From contig NW_026060238.1 in assembly GCF_024166365.1 (NCBI RefSeq), positions 310,001 through 374,000 on the forward strand: a stretch of DNA of 64,000 nucleotides, in the 5' to 3' direction. The position numbers and the translations under genes are program-made. This DNA is from Elephas maximus indicus (lineage: Eukaryota > Chordata > Mammalia > Proboscidea > Elephantidae). The notes under the pieces were generated by a model. It saw nothing but the letters and a program-made list of their open reading frames with translations. It was not told where the DNA came from and did no database searches. Positions 36,887-49,100 of the stretch are shown here, one piece after another (the stretch's first letter is position 1; the number at the start of each line of letters is the position of its first letter).

Positions 36887-37056
36887 GGAAGCCCTGGTGG
36901 CCTAGTGGTTAAGTGCTACAGCTGCTAACCAAAGGGTCGGCAGTTCGAAACCTCCAGACGCTCCTTGGAAACTCTATGGGGCAGTTCTACTCTGTTCTAT
37001 AGGGTCGCTATGAGTGGGAGTCGACTCGATGGCATTGGGTTTGGTTTTTGTTTTTT
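36887..37056 (+). mobile_element. AfroSINE, young copy with 13-bp target duplication
   Basis: Close to the family consensus. TTCATTGCTTCAG flanks it exactly at 36874-36886 and 37057-37069. It ends in a T/G-rich tail. Confidence 0.96.
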
Positions 37057-37160
37057 TTCATTGCTTCAGTGGAGGGAATGAATCCTATACCTTCTTAACA
37101 CACTGTTTTCTGTAACATCCCCTCTCCTGATGTTTTTAAGTGGCCTTTCTCTTATTTCAG

Positions 37161-37325
37161 AAACCCTGGTGGCATAGTGGTTAAGTGCTATGGCTGCTAA
37201 CCAAGAGGTCAGCAGTTCGAATCCACCAGATGCTCCTCGGAAACTCTATGGTGCAGTTCTACTCTGTCCAATAGGGTCGCTATGAGTCGGAACTGACTTG
37301 ATGGGAGTGGGTTTGATTTTCTGAT
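37161..37325 (+). mobile_element. AfroSINE, young copy with perfect 15-bp target duplication
   Basis: TTTCTCTTATTTCAG flanks it exactly at 37146-37160 and 37326-37340. The A box (tagtggttaag) and B box (ggcagttcgaatcc-like) are well preserved. It lies only about 100 bp from the previous copy, in the same orientation but with a different target duplication, so it is an independent insertion. Confidence 0.97.
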
Positions 37326-37340
37326 TTTCTCTTATTTCAG

Positions 37341-38505
37341 TATTTGCTTGGTTGCTGTAAATATTTTAAAACTTTCTAAGTTTCTAAAAAAGTTGATTCT
37401 AACACTTTTTGCTTAGTTGTTGTTTCTGTGCAGGAACAGGCCCTCCACAGAAGTTATGTGAGGCTATCAACTTGGTCATTTTCACTGACATTAGCCACAT
37501 CTAATTTTTTAAAAATATACACGGATATACAATTGATCCAACAACTTTCACTGAAATGTGTATCCTTTTATCACTCCCCATACAAGCACCTGACATATGT
37601 GACTCATCATTGTACACGTATGTGTGCATTTGAATTATGTGTTCTCTTCCATTGGTCTATAATTATATCAATATAAACTTTTGATATCACATAGAGTGAT
37701 GCATCTCATTTTATTATTTTTAAAATTCCCTTTGAGCTATTACTGTTTTTTGCATCATTTTGTATAAATTCTATAGCCAACTTGTAAATTAAACACACAC
37801 ATGCACACACTGATGGGATTCTAATGGGGATTATATTGAATTTATGTAATAATTGAAATGATTTATTTTTTAATTGTTCAGTATAATTCATGGATAATGC
37901 GCTTAAATATAATGGTTTCATTGCAAGTAAGTATGGGTAGCAGCTAGGGGGAGGCATGAGGAATCTTCTCAATTGCTAATAATATGTTACTACTTTCATA
38001 TAGGTTTGTTCAATTTGCAATAATCCATCTGATTAGTTGTGAATGTACTGTATATGGATTTCTTTATTCTATATAACTTATACAAATCATCCTTTGAATT
38101 GTTATTTACTTTAAAAAAGTTTGTTAGCTATAACTATTGAAGTTTAGGCATTGTGTTTAGTCAGGTTTAGGCTCTATTGGAGCTCAAAAGCATGAAAATG
38201 GTCAAAAATACTACAAAAATTAATTACAATAATAAAAGATCAAGGATGTATAAAACTCTAAGGCCAAGATCAAGAAGCTGGGGGTGGAGATTACCTGAAA
38301 CTTGAAACTAGCAACTGGACATGCAACCATATACTTCAGCGACTGATGTGGTCTACAGATGTGAACTTTCACGCAGTCTGTGTGAAAAATATTTAAATAT
38401 GTTAAAACTCATTAAATTTGAATGTACATTTATTAAAATATGGATTTATTATTTTCGTGTTTGATAGTAAGTATAAATTAGAATTTCAAACTTTATATAA
38501 AACAC
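37341..38505. other. AT-rich intergenic DNA
   Basis: No gene is seen. It may contain very diverged L1 sequence. Confidence 0.5.
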
Positions 38506-38509
38506 AAAT

Positions 38510-38950
38510 GGTTTACACACTTAAGTAATTTCACCACCAATTCCATTCATAGATATATACAAAATACAAACTCTTGTATATGGGAAACAGGAGACAAAAG
38601 CAACAATGTTTATAAGTGCATTGTATATAATAGTAGACAACTAGAAATAAAACAAGCATCTATCAGCAACAACACCAAGAGCAAAAAATGGATAAATGTG
38701 TAGTATAGTCTTAAAATAGAATGCCATTCAGCAATAAAGTAGAATGGGCTGTCATTTCATTCAACCTGGAGAGTTAGTAATGTCCACTGAAAAAACAATT
38801 TCCAAAAAGATTATCTACAACTTAAGACCCCTTTATTATGTTCTACAGCATCTAAAAATATTTTCTAATACCCTATGAATTCTATATTATAATTATAGCA
38901 AGAGAATTAAAAAACTAAAAATTCAGGATTATGGTGGAGGTATAGGAGGA
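38510..38950 (+). mobile_element. Old L1 3' ORF2 fragment
   Basis: 'caattccattcatagatata', 'atggataaatgtgtagtata' and 'aatgccattcagcaataaag' follow the C-terminal ORF2 order of mammalian L1. It is strongly diverged. Confidence 0.7.
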
Positions 38951-38954
38951 TATG

Positions 38955-39155
38955 AGGAATCCCTGGATGGTGGGAACAGTTAACATAGTCACTGCTAACT
39001 GAAAGCTTGGTGGTTCAAGTCTACCCAGAGGCACCTCAGAAGAATGGATTGGTGATCTACATTAGAAAAATAAGCCGTTGAAAACCCTACCAAGAACAGT
39101 TCTACTCTGACACACATGGGGTCGCCATGAGTTCGAGGAGCACTAAAGATAAACA
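38955..39155 (+). mobile_element. Long AfroSINE variant
   Basis: Sense copy of the subtype with the extra middle part ('aagaatggattggtgatctac'). It has a readable head ('gaatccctggatggtg') and 3' part ('cacacatggggtcgccatga'). Confidence 0.8.
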
Positions 39156-39559
39156 AATTTACTATTTTAGTTGTTGAGTTGGGTGGTGAGCTTACAGGTA
39201 TACATTATATTATAAACAAAGTGACCGAAGTAAGGCATTCGTAGACCAATAAACACATTTTGTCTTGAACCAAAAATGAGTGTTCCTAAAGGCCATTACA
39301 TATAATTATTACTAAAATTATTGACAATGGATCCAAAAATCTTGTCAGTGAATCTCTAAAATACTTCACAGAAATATACACTTTCTTCCAATACCATTGT
39401 TCATGCACTGATGGAACACTGGTTGTTTTTTGCTCTCATGGTTTATATCCCAGTTTATATTTAGCACCAAGTAGTTTAGCAACCCACTGCATTATTTATT
39501 ATCAACACTCAGACTCTAAGAAGTTTTCATATATTACTGATTGGAAAATAAATGATTAA

Positions 39560-39850
39560 ATCCAATTTGGATAATACTATTAGAGCTAAACATGTGCCTA
39601 ATTTATGACCAAGGAATTTCAATTTAGGTACATATACAAGAGAATTGAGTCCACGTGTTCTCAAAAAACACTTGCACAGGAAGCTTTATGGTAGTTTTAT
39701 TCATTATAGCCAAACATTTCTGACATCAGAATGAAATAATTATTCTAAGCCACATGATGGAATTCAGCTTTGTAATAGAAATGATGGGGACACTCAAAAA
39801 TATGTTTAAACCTTTTAAATATGTTTAGGAAAAGAAGCCAGGCATCAAAG
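39560..39850 (+). mobile_element. Old L1 3' fragment
   Basis: 'ggaatttcaatttaggtaca', 'tatacaagagaattgag' and 'ttattcattatagccaaaca' follow the old L1 ORF2 3' end. Poorly preserved. Confidence 0.55.
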
Positions 39851-40079
39851 AAAACTTATTTTCTGATTTAAAAGTTTCTACTCAATGGTGATGAGAAATA
39901 CGAGCTTCTATTTAACGGCGATAGAAGCCAGAATAATGATTGTAATTGTGGGCCCAAGGCATTAACATGAAAGTAGCATAAGAGATGACGAATGATGAAA
40001 TGCTCCAGCTGTGGTTTCCCTCAAGCTGTAATGATGACAGTTTCATACTTCCAGTTGTTTATTTCAAGGTTTAGCCCAA

Positions 40080-40890
40080 TTCTGAAAGCTTCTTATTTCA
40101 TAGCATTTCACATCCCATGTGTCCACAAAACGTAAATGTCTGCTTTCTCCCAGTCTCCTGAATCTGGCCAGTTTTTGCTCCTCCACTAATATCACCTTGA
40201 TCCAAGGTAATATCTTGTCACAGCTGGACTACTGCAATGGCTTTCTCCTGCCCACATCAGTTCTGTACCACAACTCTGCAATGGTAGCCCATTGTTTTAG
40301 GTTCAAAGCCACAATCCTAACGTTAATCTAATTTACACTGTAAGACCCGGCCCCAAACATATACCTATTTCCTGTGTTTCACCAATTTCCTCCTTGATCT
40401 TTTGTAACTATGCTGGACATGTCCCCACCTCAGGGAGTTCTCACTTGTTCTTTGCTCTTCCCAGAACATTCATCCACAAATATCCACTTGTCTCTCTTCC
40501 TCAGCTCCTTTTAATTTTTGACAAAAGTCACATTCTTGGTTCTCCCCTCTCTATTTGACTTAACATTGCAAATATCCTTTGTTTTCCTGATTCCAATTTT
40601 CCATTTAGTTCTTCTTCATGGTGATTAATACTTTTTGGTATACTCTGAAATTTACCCAAACCCAGTGCCGTCGAGTTGATTCCGACTCATATAAGGTCGC
40701 TTTACCAATTAATTTTATATACTGTCTTTCTCCCCACGATGAAATGTAAACTTCATGAGAGCAGAGACTTATGTTAGTTTTTTCTTGTTTAATCCCATTT
40801 CACCAGTGCCTGTAACAGTGTCACATACAGAGTTAAAGCATTAAAGCCCTTGTTCAATGAATGAAGAAGTAAATAAATAAGTGGATGTAT
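40080..40890 (+). mobile_element. L2 LINE 3' end
   Basis: 'ctggactactgcaatggctt', 'ttcaaagccacaatcctaa' and 'gagttctcacttgttc' are followed, after a SINE fragment, by the L2 3' end: 'aacttcatgagagcagagac' and 'ttcaatgaatgaagaag'. The element is ancient in mammals. Confidence 0.75.
40652..40692 (-). mobile_element. AfroSINE tail fragment inside L2
   Basis: Only about 40 bp of the reverse-strand SINE tail ('aaacccagtgccgtcgagtt') is present, followed by 'ataaggtcgc', which looks like internally deleted SINE sequence. Confidence 0.75.
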
Positions 40891-41276
40891 GCATTTTACT
40901 CTATATTGTAGTTTGGTCATCATATGTATTTTCCTGATATTATGTACTATATGGTAAATTATATTTCATGTGCATTTTATTTCAGAATATTAAAAAATGT
41001 ACTAAAAACTTGTTATGACATAGGAGCAGTGTGTTGACAGGAATTAAATCTATTGCTTTAGAAGATAAAGTTGAAACTGGCAACCATTCTCTTGCTTTTA
41101 CACAGTAAATCCACCCAGATCCAATAACAATGCTTTAGTTATTTCTGAAAAGTGGAGAAACAAAGGCATTGTTACATTTATTCATTTTGTAAACATTTCT
41201 TTGAGCTTACATCTCTCTAGACAGTAGGCTAATCAGATCATGTTGTTCAGTCTCAAACTATAAAGGGTTCCTAAAG
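40891..41276. other. AT-rich DNA 3' of the OR pseudogene
   Basis: No gene is seen. Confidence 0.5.
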
Positions 41277-42218
41277 TCATATTTTCTGTACAAATATCCA
41301 TTTTCCCAGCACTCTTCTCATGGCCCCCATGACCTCCTTATTCCTCAGACTGTAGATAAATGGGTTCAGAAGAGGTGTAATGATACTGTAAAATACCACC
41401 ACCACTTTATCTTCCTCAGAGTAATGCAAGGTGTGTGGTCCTGTATAGGTGGAGAGAGGAGTCCCATAGAATACGCTTGCCACAATCAGATGAGAGGAAC
41501 ACATGGAGATGGCTTTTGTCTGCCCTTTACCTGAACTCATCTGGTACACTGCAATAAGCACTCGGGCATAAGAAGCCAAAATGGCTATGAATGGTAGTAG
41601 CAGAATGATAAGGCCACTAAAGAGGACAGTATACTCATACTGGGAGGTGTCCTGACACACCAAAGGCAATAGAGATGGAACTTCACAGAAAAAGTGATTA
41701 ACGATCCGAGATCTGCAGAATGGAAGTTGAAATTCATACAGTGTATGTATTAAAGCATTAAAACTACTGGCCCATGCACATGTGACCATGGACACACAGA
41801 TCGTCTTGCTCATGAGCACAAGATAATGTAAAGGGTGACAGATTGGTATGTATCTATCATAAGACATGAAACCAAGAAGAAGAGCTTTAGTTCCACCGAG
41901 AGTCAAAAACAGAAAGCTTTGAATCTCACAACCTAAAAAAGTAATGGTCTTACTATTTTACAAGAAATTTGCTGCCATCTTGGGTACCGTGGTGGAGATG
42001 TACATCATGTCAATGAAGGAGAGCTGACTTAGGAGGAAGTACACGGGAGAGTGGAGCGGAGTGTCCAATCGGATGAGGTGGATCCGTATGATATTCCCCA
42101 TCAAAGTCACTGAGAAGAGGCCCGCAATGGTAAGAAAGAGGACAGTGTTCATTTGGCCATATTGGAAAAAGCCAAGAAGTATAAATTCTGCTCCAAAAGT
42201 TTGATTTTCTGTCTTCAT
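41277..42218 (-). pseudogene. Olfactory receptor, family 2-like, one internal stop
   Basis: A 314-codon reading frame (including the final stop) is continuous apart from a TAA at 41958-41960 (codon 87), between TM2 and the first extracellular loop. Both halves are in the same frame. The upstream half has N5 (NQT), GN in TM1 and 'YFLLSQLSF'. The downstream half has GCEIQSF, an intact DRY (SYDRYIPIC), KAISMCSSH and NPFIY. Other departures from the usual OR pattern are PMYF to PVYF and DRYVAI to DRYIPI, so constraint may have been relaxed for some time. It resembles OR2L/OR2AJ-type receptors in general outline; no symbol is given. It could be a fixed pseudogene or a segregating null allele. Read-through or a sequencing error cannot be excluded from one sequence. 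Confidence 0.93.
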
Positions 42219-44499
42219 GGTTTAAATAAAAATAAAGCAGACAATATCTGAAAATTCAATGTAAACAACATTGAATGTCCTTCAAAAGAAAACAAAATGG
42301 TTATTAAATGCAGTAGAATTTCCTTGAATCGTTTTAGGTGATTAATTCTCCCCCTGTTTGTATACACTGAATCTGTGTCTGTTGAGCAATGACCAATTTG
42401 AAAAAAAAAAAAATGATAAAGGTTTTTAGGTTTTTTTTTTTTTTACTTCCTACAGAATAAAAATATTATCTGGAAATAAACATTTAGATGATTTGTCAAC
42501 ATGATTTTTTTCTCCCCTTTTAAATATCTTCAAGATGAGAGATTGGAGATGTGCTTACTTGGTATGAAAAAAAAATCTTCCACTCCATTCATTTAAATAA
42601 TCAAACATGACTGTGATGTTCAAATATGGTATAATATTCTTACAAAAAGAATTTCTTTCTCCTTTTCTCAATTTTGAAATTATATTGGCTATAGGTTGTA
42701 ATAAATGTTATATTACCATTTGTATGTCAGGAATACTACAACTCTTGTAAATGAATTGGTGATTATTTCTATAATATCTGTAATTGTATGTGGAAATTTG
42801 TTGCCCAGGCAAAAAACAAATATGCAAGACCTTTAAGAAGGGCTGGAGAAAGAAACATTAAAATGTTACATTAGCAATTATTAATGTAAGTTTAACTCAA
42901 GGAACATGTCAAGAATGGCATTTTGAATTTGACTTGGTCCTTTTATATTAATAGGAGAACTTTACATTTAAACTGCACTTGGATGAAATGTCAGTTAGTA
43001 AAATGTTATTACTCCTCAGTTGAGATATGGAGTCAAAAGGTATTGATGCCCCATTAAAATTTGAAAGTTTTAGATAATTGTTATTACAAATATTGCTCAA
43101 CAAAGTTGAGAAATTAAAATTATTTTCAGTAAAAACTAGTCAGCTTTAATTAAAGTGTGACAAATAAGAAAATTAATTGACAATACCAACTGTTGATTAC
43201 ACATACCTGCAAATATAAATACAATTCTAGCATGTAGAATTCAATGATCTATCATAAAGTTATATTTATTGTTGACCTGACTATATTTGGTCCAAGGTGC
43301 AGTCACTTATGCTGAGCCCCACATCAGCAAACCAAACCTAAGTCTAGTTCCTACAAATGCCTGACCTTCCCAGAAGCCATAATGTGAGTTAACCAATTAA
43401 GACTTGCCTGCTGAGCTAACCTAGTTCAAAACGTTCCATTAATCCCATCCCCATCACCAGAACTGTTACAAAGTTTTTACAAAATTAAATTTGTATAAGA
43501 ACTCATAACCTGTAGTTGCTATTCATGAATTAGAAAGCTCTTGTCTGAAACTTTCCATTCATAAATTGCAAGTTAAACATATGGGTTCATATACAAATCT
43601 AATCTTGTAGAAATTTTGTTTTTAGCATTATCTATAGTCAGCCAAGTTGGTATAAACTAAGGCACATTTGACTATAAATAATCATATCACTAAGTTATAC
43701 AGGAAAGGTACTACACACATTTCATATATTCTAAAAAGCTTTGATCCTATTGAACCGTCATTCTTCATTATAGGCCTTTCTCAAAGAACAGTGCATTTCT
43801 CTAAAACAGCAAACACAGTGATATAAAATAATGATGGATGTTTGTATAATTCAGAAAAAAACAAAGACTTATTCAAGCGACATTATGATTTTTTTTTTGA
43901 ATGTTCTAACCCATGAAATAGAATATGGCAAATAAAAATAACAATACAAAAAAAAAAATTTTCTATTTAAAAGCTTTACTGTTTTTGAAAACCTGATAAA
44001 TGAAAAACATTTAACTTGCTAAAAGTGTTCAATAAATTGTATAAATTATAATTTATAGCTAACAACATTCTAATACATTATGAGTATATTCTTAAAATTT
44101 TTCACATTAGTAATAACAATACTCAATGATAACAAAATATTATTTAAATATGGTTATGCAAAAAACTGACTTATGTTTTAAAAATATCAAATGGAAACAC
44201 ATATAACTGAAAGGACAAAATAAATGTCATTGCAAGCTAGTTCACTGTAAACCAATTGATGTAAATACAATCTAAATTTCAAGATAGGTTATATATTTCA
44301 GACCATGATGCAATTTTTTAAATAAAAATCTGAAAGAAAATGATCAAGTTAAAAATAAAAATTAAAAAAAATGCTGATAAGAGAATGAAGAGGAGGAAAT
44401 ACATCATAAAATTTTATGGATATAAATGTGATAAAATAGCGTGATAATTGGGTATGATAGAAAAACAGGAAATTAATAATACAATAGCTGTAGAAGTTA
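42219..44499. other. AT-rich DNA upstream of the OR pseudogene
   Basis: About 2.3 kb, AT-rich with several A- and T-runs (for example 42400, 42432 and 43960). A segment at 43270-43480 is more GC-balanced and may be an old LTR. No gene is supported. Confidence 0.5.
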
Positions 44500-44713
44500 T
44501 AAGGAGTCTTGATTCTGGTGTAGTGATTATTAGCACTGAGCTGCTAACTGAAAGGCAGGCGGTAGTTGGAACCCACAAGCTGCTGAACAGGAGTAGAAAG
44601 ATGTGGCAGTCTGCTCCTGTAAAGATTATAGTCTTGGAAACCCTGTGGGGCAGTTCTACTCTGTTCTATAAGTTCACTATGAGTTGCAGTTGACTCCATG
44701 GCAGTGGGTTTAT
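44500..44713 (+). mobile_element. Long AfroSINE variant
   Basis: It carries the middle insert 'aaagatgtggcagtctgctc' typical of this subtype, then 'ggaaaccctgtggggcagtt' and a 'gactccatggcagtgggttt' end. Confidence 0.87.
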
Positions 44714-44767
44714 AGAAGTTGTATAATTATTATACGACTATATATCATCAATAAATTATATACTCTG

Positions 44768-45160
44768 TCCATTGCCATGGAGTCAGTTCCAATTCATAGT
44801 GACCCCTTGGGCAGAGCAGAACTGCCCCATAGGATTTCTAAAGCTACAATCAGTACAGAAGGACCCCTGTTTGTGCTGTCGTTATGTGTTTGGCTGATAA
44901 CAGAAGAGTTGGTGGTTTGATCCTACTAGGTGCTTTGAGGGAGAAAGATGTGGCAGTCTGCTCCTGTAAAGATTTACTGCCTTCAGAACCTACTTTGTCC
45001 TATACGGTCACTATGAGTTGGAATCTACCGGATGGCAGTGGGTTAATCTTTATGGAAACAGACTGCCACATCTTTCTCTCTTGAAGTTCCTGGTAGGTTC
45101 CAACCCCTGACCTTTGGGTTAAAACCCAGTGCTTAACAACTGTACAACCAGGGCTCCTTC
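44768..45160 (-). mobile_element. Long AfroSINE variant, reverse strand, split by another SINE
   Basis: The tail half lies at 44768-44862 ('ccattgccatggagtcagtt') and the head half at 45045-45160 ('aaacagactgccacatcttt' to 'tacaaccagggctcc'). A sense-strand SINE separates them. The two halves together make one complete copy. Confidence 0.85.
44863..45044 (+). mobile_element. AfroSINE inserted in the opposite orientation into another AfroSINE
   Basis: Runs from 'ggacccctgtttgtg' through the 'aaagatgtggcagtctgctc' insert to 'ccggatggcagtgggtt'. It sits inside the reverse-strand copy at 44768-45160. Confidence 0.85.
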
Positions 45161-45234
45161 AATAAAAATTTGTAGGGAAGCCTGTTCTTTTTTGTGAATT
45201 TGATCGTTTGTTCTACATTTTCTCCCACTCTGTC

Positions 45235-45600
45235 CTGGACTCTCTGTTGTAAGCCCAGTCAGAGCAGAACCCTGGAGACTATGGCCCCTGGAGATCCTTC
45301 TAACTCAGAACTGAAGCCACCCCTAAAGTTTACCTTTCAGCCAAAGGTAAGAGAGGCCTAAAAAATGAACATTATAAGACATCAAATGGGCTACACCTGC
45401 CAAAAAACAGAGAGGGGAAGGGCCAGGAAAACTGGACAAATGGAATGTGGGAATGTGGGGTGGAAAGGGGGAGAGTGCTGACACAATGTAGGGATTGTAG
45501 CCAACGCCATGAAAAAAATTGTGTATAAATTTTTGAATTACAAAGTAATATAAACATACATATGGAAGGGAAAATTTATTTAAAAAAAGGAAAATGGGAA
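45235..45600 (+). mobile_element. L1 3' UTR fragment
   Basis: It has the same order as the 3' UTRs at 3150-3600 and 7546-8050: 'gagactatggcccctggag', 'actgaagccacccctaaag', 'gggggagagtgctgacacaa' and an A-rich end. Confidence 0.82.
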
Positions 45601-46052
45601 CACTGGCAACAATTTCCAATCTATTGGAATGCTCATTTCATCAGGTGGGGGTCGTTATTTTGATTTTGTAGTTTTTACCTCAAAAAATTTCATGTAAAGA
45701 ATTATAAATCTAAAAAAGAACTCAAATTAAATTCTTAGAACAAATAAAAAATTTTAATATCACGAATAAAATCCAATTTACCAAAAATTAAAAATAAAAA
45801 TGAAAAGAGCTAAGTGGAAAAAAACATACAAATAAGTGATACATCAAAAATGAAATAAAAGGCCTAAAATAAATAATCCAAATATATTAAAACCTAGTTA
45901 AGCAAAAAAACTTTATTAAATTATTAGGCCAAAAATGTTGTCAGCAATGTTATCATATATACAGTAGCATAGTTTTGGTAAAACATGGTAGATCTTTTTA
46001 AAACTTGCTAATCGTCTCTCACAACCTTTGATCATTTTCATACCTGTCGCAG
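45601..46052. other. AT-rich intergenic DNA
   Basis: No gene is seen. Confidence 0.5.
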
Positions 46053-46198
46053 TCTTTGAGTTAGGGCTGCTTACCAAAAGGTTTGCAGCTTGATTCCACC
46101 AGCTGCTCCTTGGAAACCATACTGGGCAGTTCTACTCTGTCCTACAGGGTGGCTTTGAGTCAGAATAGACTTGATGGCAACCACTTTTTTTTTTTTTA
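46053..46198 (+). mobile_element. AfroSINE, 5'-truncated
   Basis: Starts inside the tRNA part ('ggctgcttaccaaaaggttt') and runs to the end, with a T-run at 46184-46197. Confidence 0.88.
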
Positions 46199-49100
46199 AC
46201 TAACAGTTTCATATTAGGAATCTTTCTTGTGTAAGTGTTTTTTTGTTTAAGTAATTTATAGAAATACACTAAACATACAGGAGAAATTTGAAATGAAGGG
46301 TACATGATAAAAATGGAGAAAGGAACTAAAAACATTAACTTGTTGAGATAATGTTCATGTATTCAATATCGGATACAAAAACTAGACAGTTACACATTAT
46401 ATACACACATATATACATATGCATATAAGCATATATATTTCACTAAAAATAAAACAATTTACAAAATACTTTAATACAACTGCATAAGTTTCTCAACAGG
46501 TGTTTGTATTGCTTGAAATATTTTACATAGTTTACAACCTTTCACCTTTCTAATAATATTCCTGAACATGACTGTGTCCTAAGCATAATGCAAAGTGGTA
46601 AGGCAAAAATAAGAAAGAAATGTTTTTTCTACCCCAATCAAGACTATGAGTGATAGCTGCAGGGCCATGCTGCCCAGTAGGGGTTGCACTGGACCTTCAA
46701 ACCCTAACCCTTATCTCACCTTCCCAAGAAATGTCTCTCACCTTGCTCCTTTGTGATTGCCGCCCCAAGAAAGTTTCAATTCAATGTATGGTCAAATCAA
46801 TCTCACATAACTTACCTTGATACTCATTTTTGCAGAAATCGTTCAAATGTAATCTGGATAATTTGGGCAGCCCAGAAATCATGCAAATCAAGGAAATCAG
46901 TGTGCAAAAAAAAAAAAAAAAAAAAAATCCACTCTACATAATTTATCAAACATATTCCTTTAAATAGTGTCCCTGAGTTTAGTTGTATATTGATCTTTTT
47001 GATATGAATTGTAGTAAATTCTTCAAGGTATTGTAATATTTTAGGTTAAATTCAGAGTAATTATTGGCCTAAAACCGCTGTTTGAGATTTGAATGGTTGT
47101 TGTTATGAAGGAGACTGCTCACATCCAGCGGGTCATGTTTTTAAAACTGAAGAATAAGCTACTGCATTGAAAGTACATTCTTCTTCATTAGATGTGTAGA
47201 CATCCACATTCTTTCCCAGATATAAAGTAATGAATTTTAAAACTTATTTCAGTTCAGATGTATAGTGTCTCATATAGAGATATGTTTCATTTTCCCAGGA
47301 AATTTTATTTGAAATAAAACATTAAGTAAGAAGCTGGGGAAGGGGTCTGCAAAATTAAATAGATTTCCGTGTCACCCCACTTGGGGATAGTGTTACATAC
47401 TCACAGCAAGTCCGTCTTTCACAAAGTTTTAAGTTAAATTATATTGTTTGTTGGTTATATATATCAAAGAGTCACAGAGACAAACTGCATATATTATGAA
47501 TAATCAAGCTTTTTTTTTACAGGGTGGCAGAGAAACAGATTCAAAAAGAAACCCAAGACTATGGAAACCTCTAATCTGAAACACATTTTAGGAACTGTTA
47601 CCACACTATGAGTATGCAAGATTGCCTTTTGTTTGTTTGTTTGTTTCAGACAATAAGCCTTCAATCATTTACCATGAAAAATTTTAATGAAAAAAAGAAA
47701 TGTTCAAACTCATTTTCTCTTCCTTATACGAGACTTTCAACCTCTTGATAGAAATGGGCTGACTGCCTAATCATGGTGGAATTCATATTTTGTTTCTAAG
47801 AGGCCTTATGGGAAAACTAGGTCTCTAGCCCATAATTAAGCACATTGTAGAATTTGTAAGTGATATTTTATGAAGCCTGGTGTCTACACTCCTGACAGAA
47901 AAAAAAAAGAACAAAGGGTCAAGACTCAAAATATATTTGTTCACATGAAAACAAATCAAATAACTGATCTTAACTGAATGTTAAAAAAAGAAAAAACAGT
48001 TAACTCTATTTTACCTTTAAACTATGTGTGTAGATTTAGACTCCACATAATTAGTAATCAACTAATATTTGGTTTGATTTTTTCTGTACAAAATATGCAT
48101 GAAATACCGAGAATTATATAAGGTAGGAGATATTATGTTAAATACAGCAATAATTTTATTCTCAAAATAAAAAAGTTGGCTTGGCCACAGAAGTAAGAGA
48201 CTCAGCTTTCTGGAAAGTCCACAGATTCAATATAAAAGTTTCAGCCCCTAAGGTTTAAATGTCTCCAAGTTCATAGACAGGAATTTAGATTTTGGCATGA
48301 TGCCCACTTAAATTTGTTCTATTTGAATGAGGTATATTTAATCTGGAAAAATTAAAGTGAAGTGGGTTTTTAACCAGTCAATTCCTTTACCTAATTCCAT
48401 GGGATGACGTAAGACAGCTGCTGTGCTCAAGTAGGAAAAAGAAATGTGCAATAACTTAAGAAGAAAGGTGATGTAGGTCAGAGTTTAGAGAGAAAATACA
48501 TAGGTCAACTCTATCACATACAGAGATGTAAGTCACATCAGTAAGCTCTTATCTTCATTTTTCCTCAATTATGTTATTTTATAATTTATAATAATTATAA
48601 CATAATTATTCCTTAATTTGAAATATTTTATCTTATTACTCTCTAAAACACCTTACAAAGGAACTCCAGTCGTCAAACAATCATTGAGTCAGTCATAGGA
48701 TAAAACATAAGCATTCTGGAAACCAAATCTCGGAGTTTAACTGAAGAATTGAGTCCTATGAATGGTCAACACTTGCCTCACTTTTGTTCACTGCTGGAAA
48801 TATACCTACAATATCAAGATGACATTTATAAATTTTGAATAATGTGAAACTTGTGCAGTTTTTGGCACTTGATTTTAGAACCAGAAAACAAAAATGCAAA
48901 TATAAAATCAATATGATCTTGGAAGGGTCCTGGACAGGTAAGAAGGTATTTGCTCTCTTGATTCAGATATTAATTATTAACTTTCAAGTGTTACTGTTAA
49001 TAGCATCTACCACTAATACTGTTTATTAAAAAGTAAATTAGTTAACACATGCAAACAACTTACAACATTGTCCAGCATGGTGCAAACACTCAACATTTTT

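Noticed and set aside
37161-37240. A possible tRNA gene (A and B box present)
   Set aside because: This is the tRNA-derived head of AfroSINE. The cloverleaf is not maintained and the element has SINE target duplications. The same holds for the other copies.
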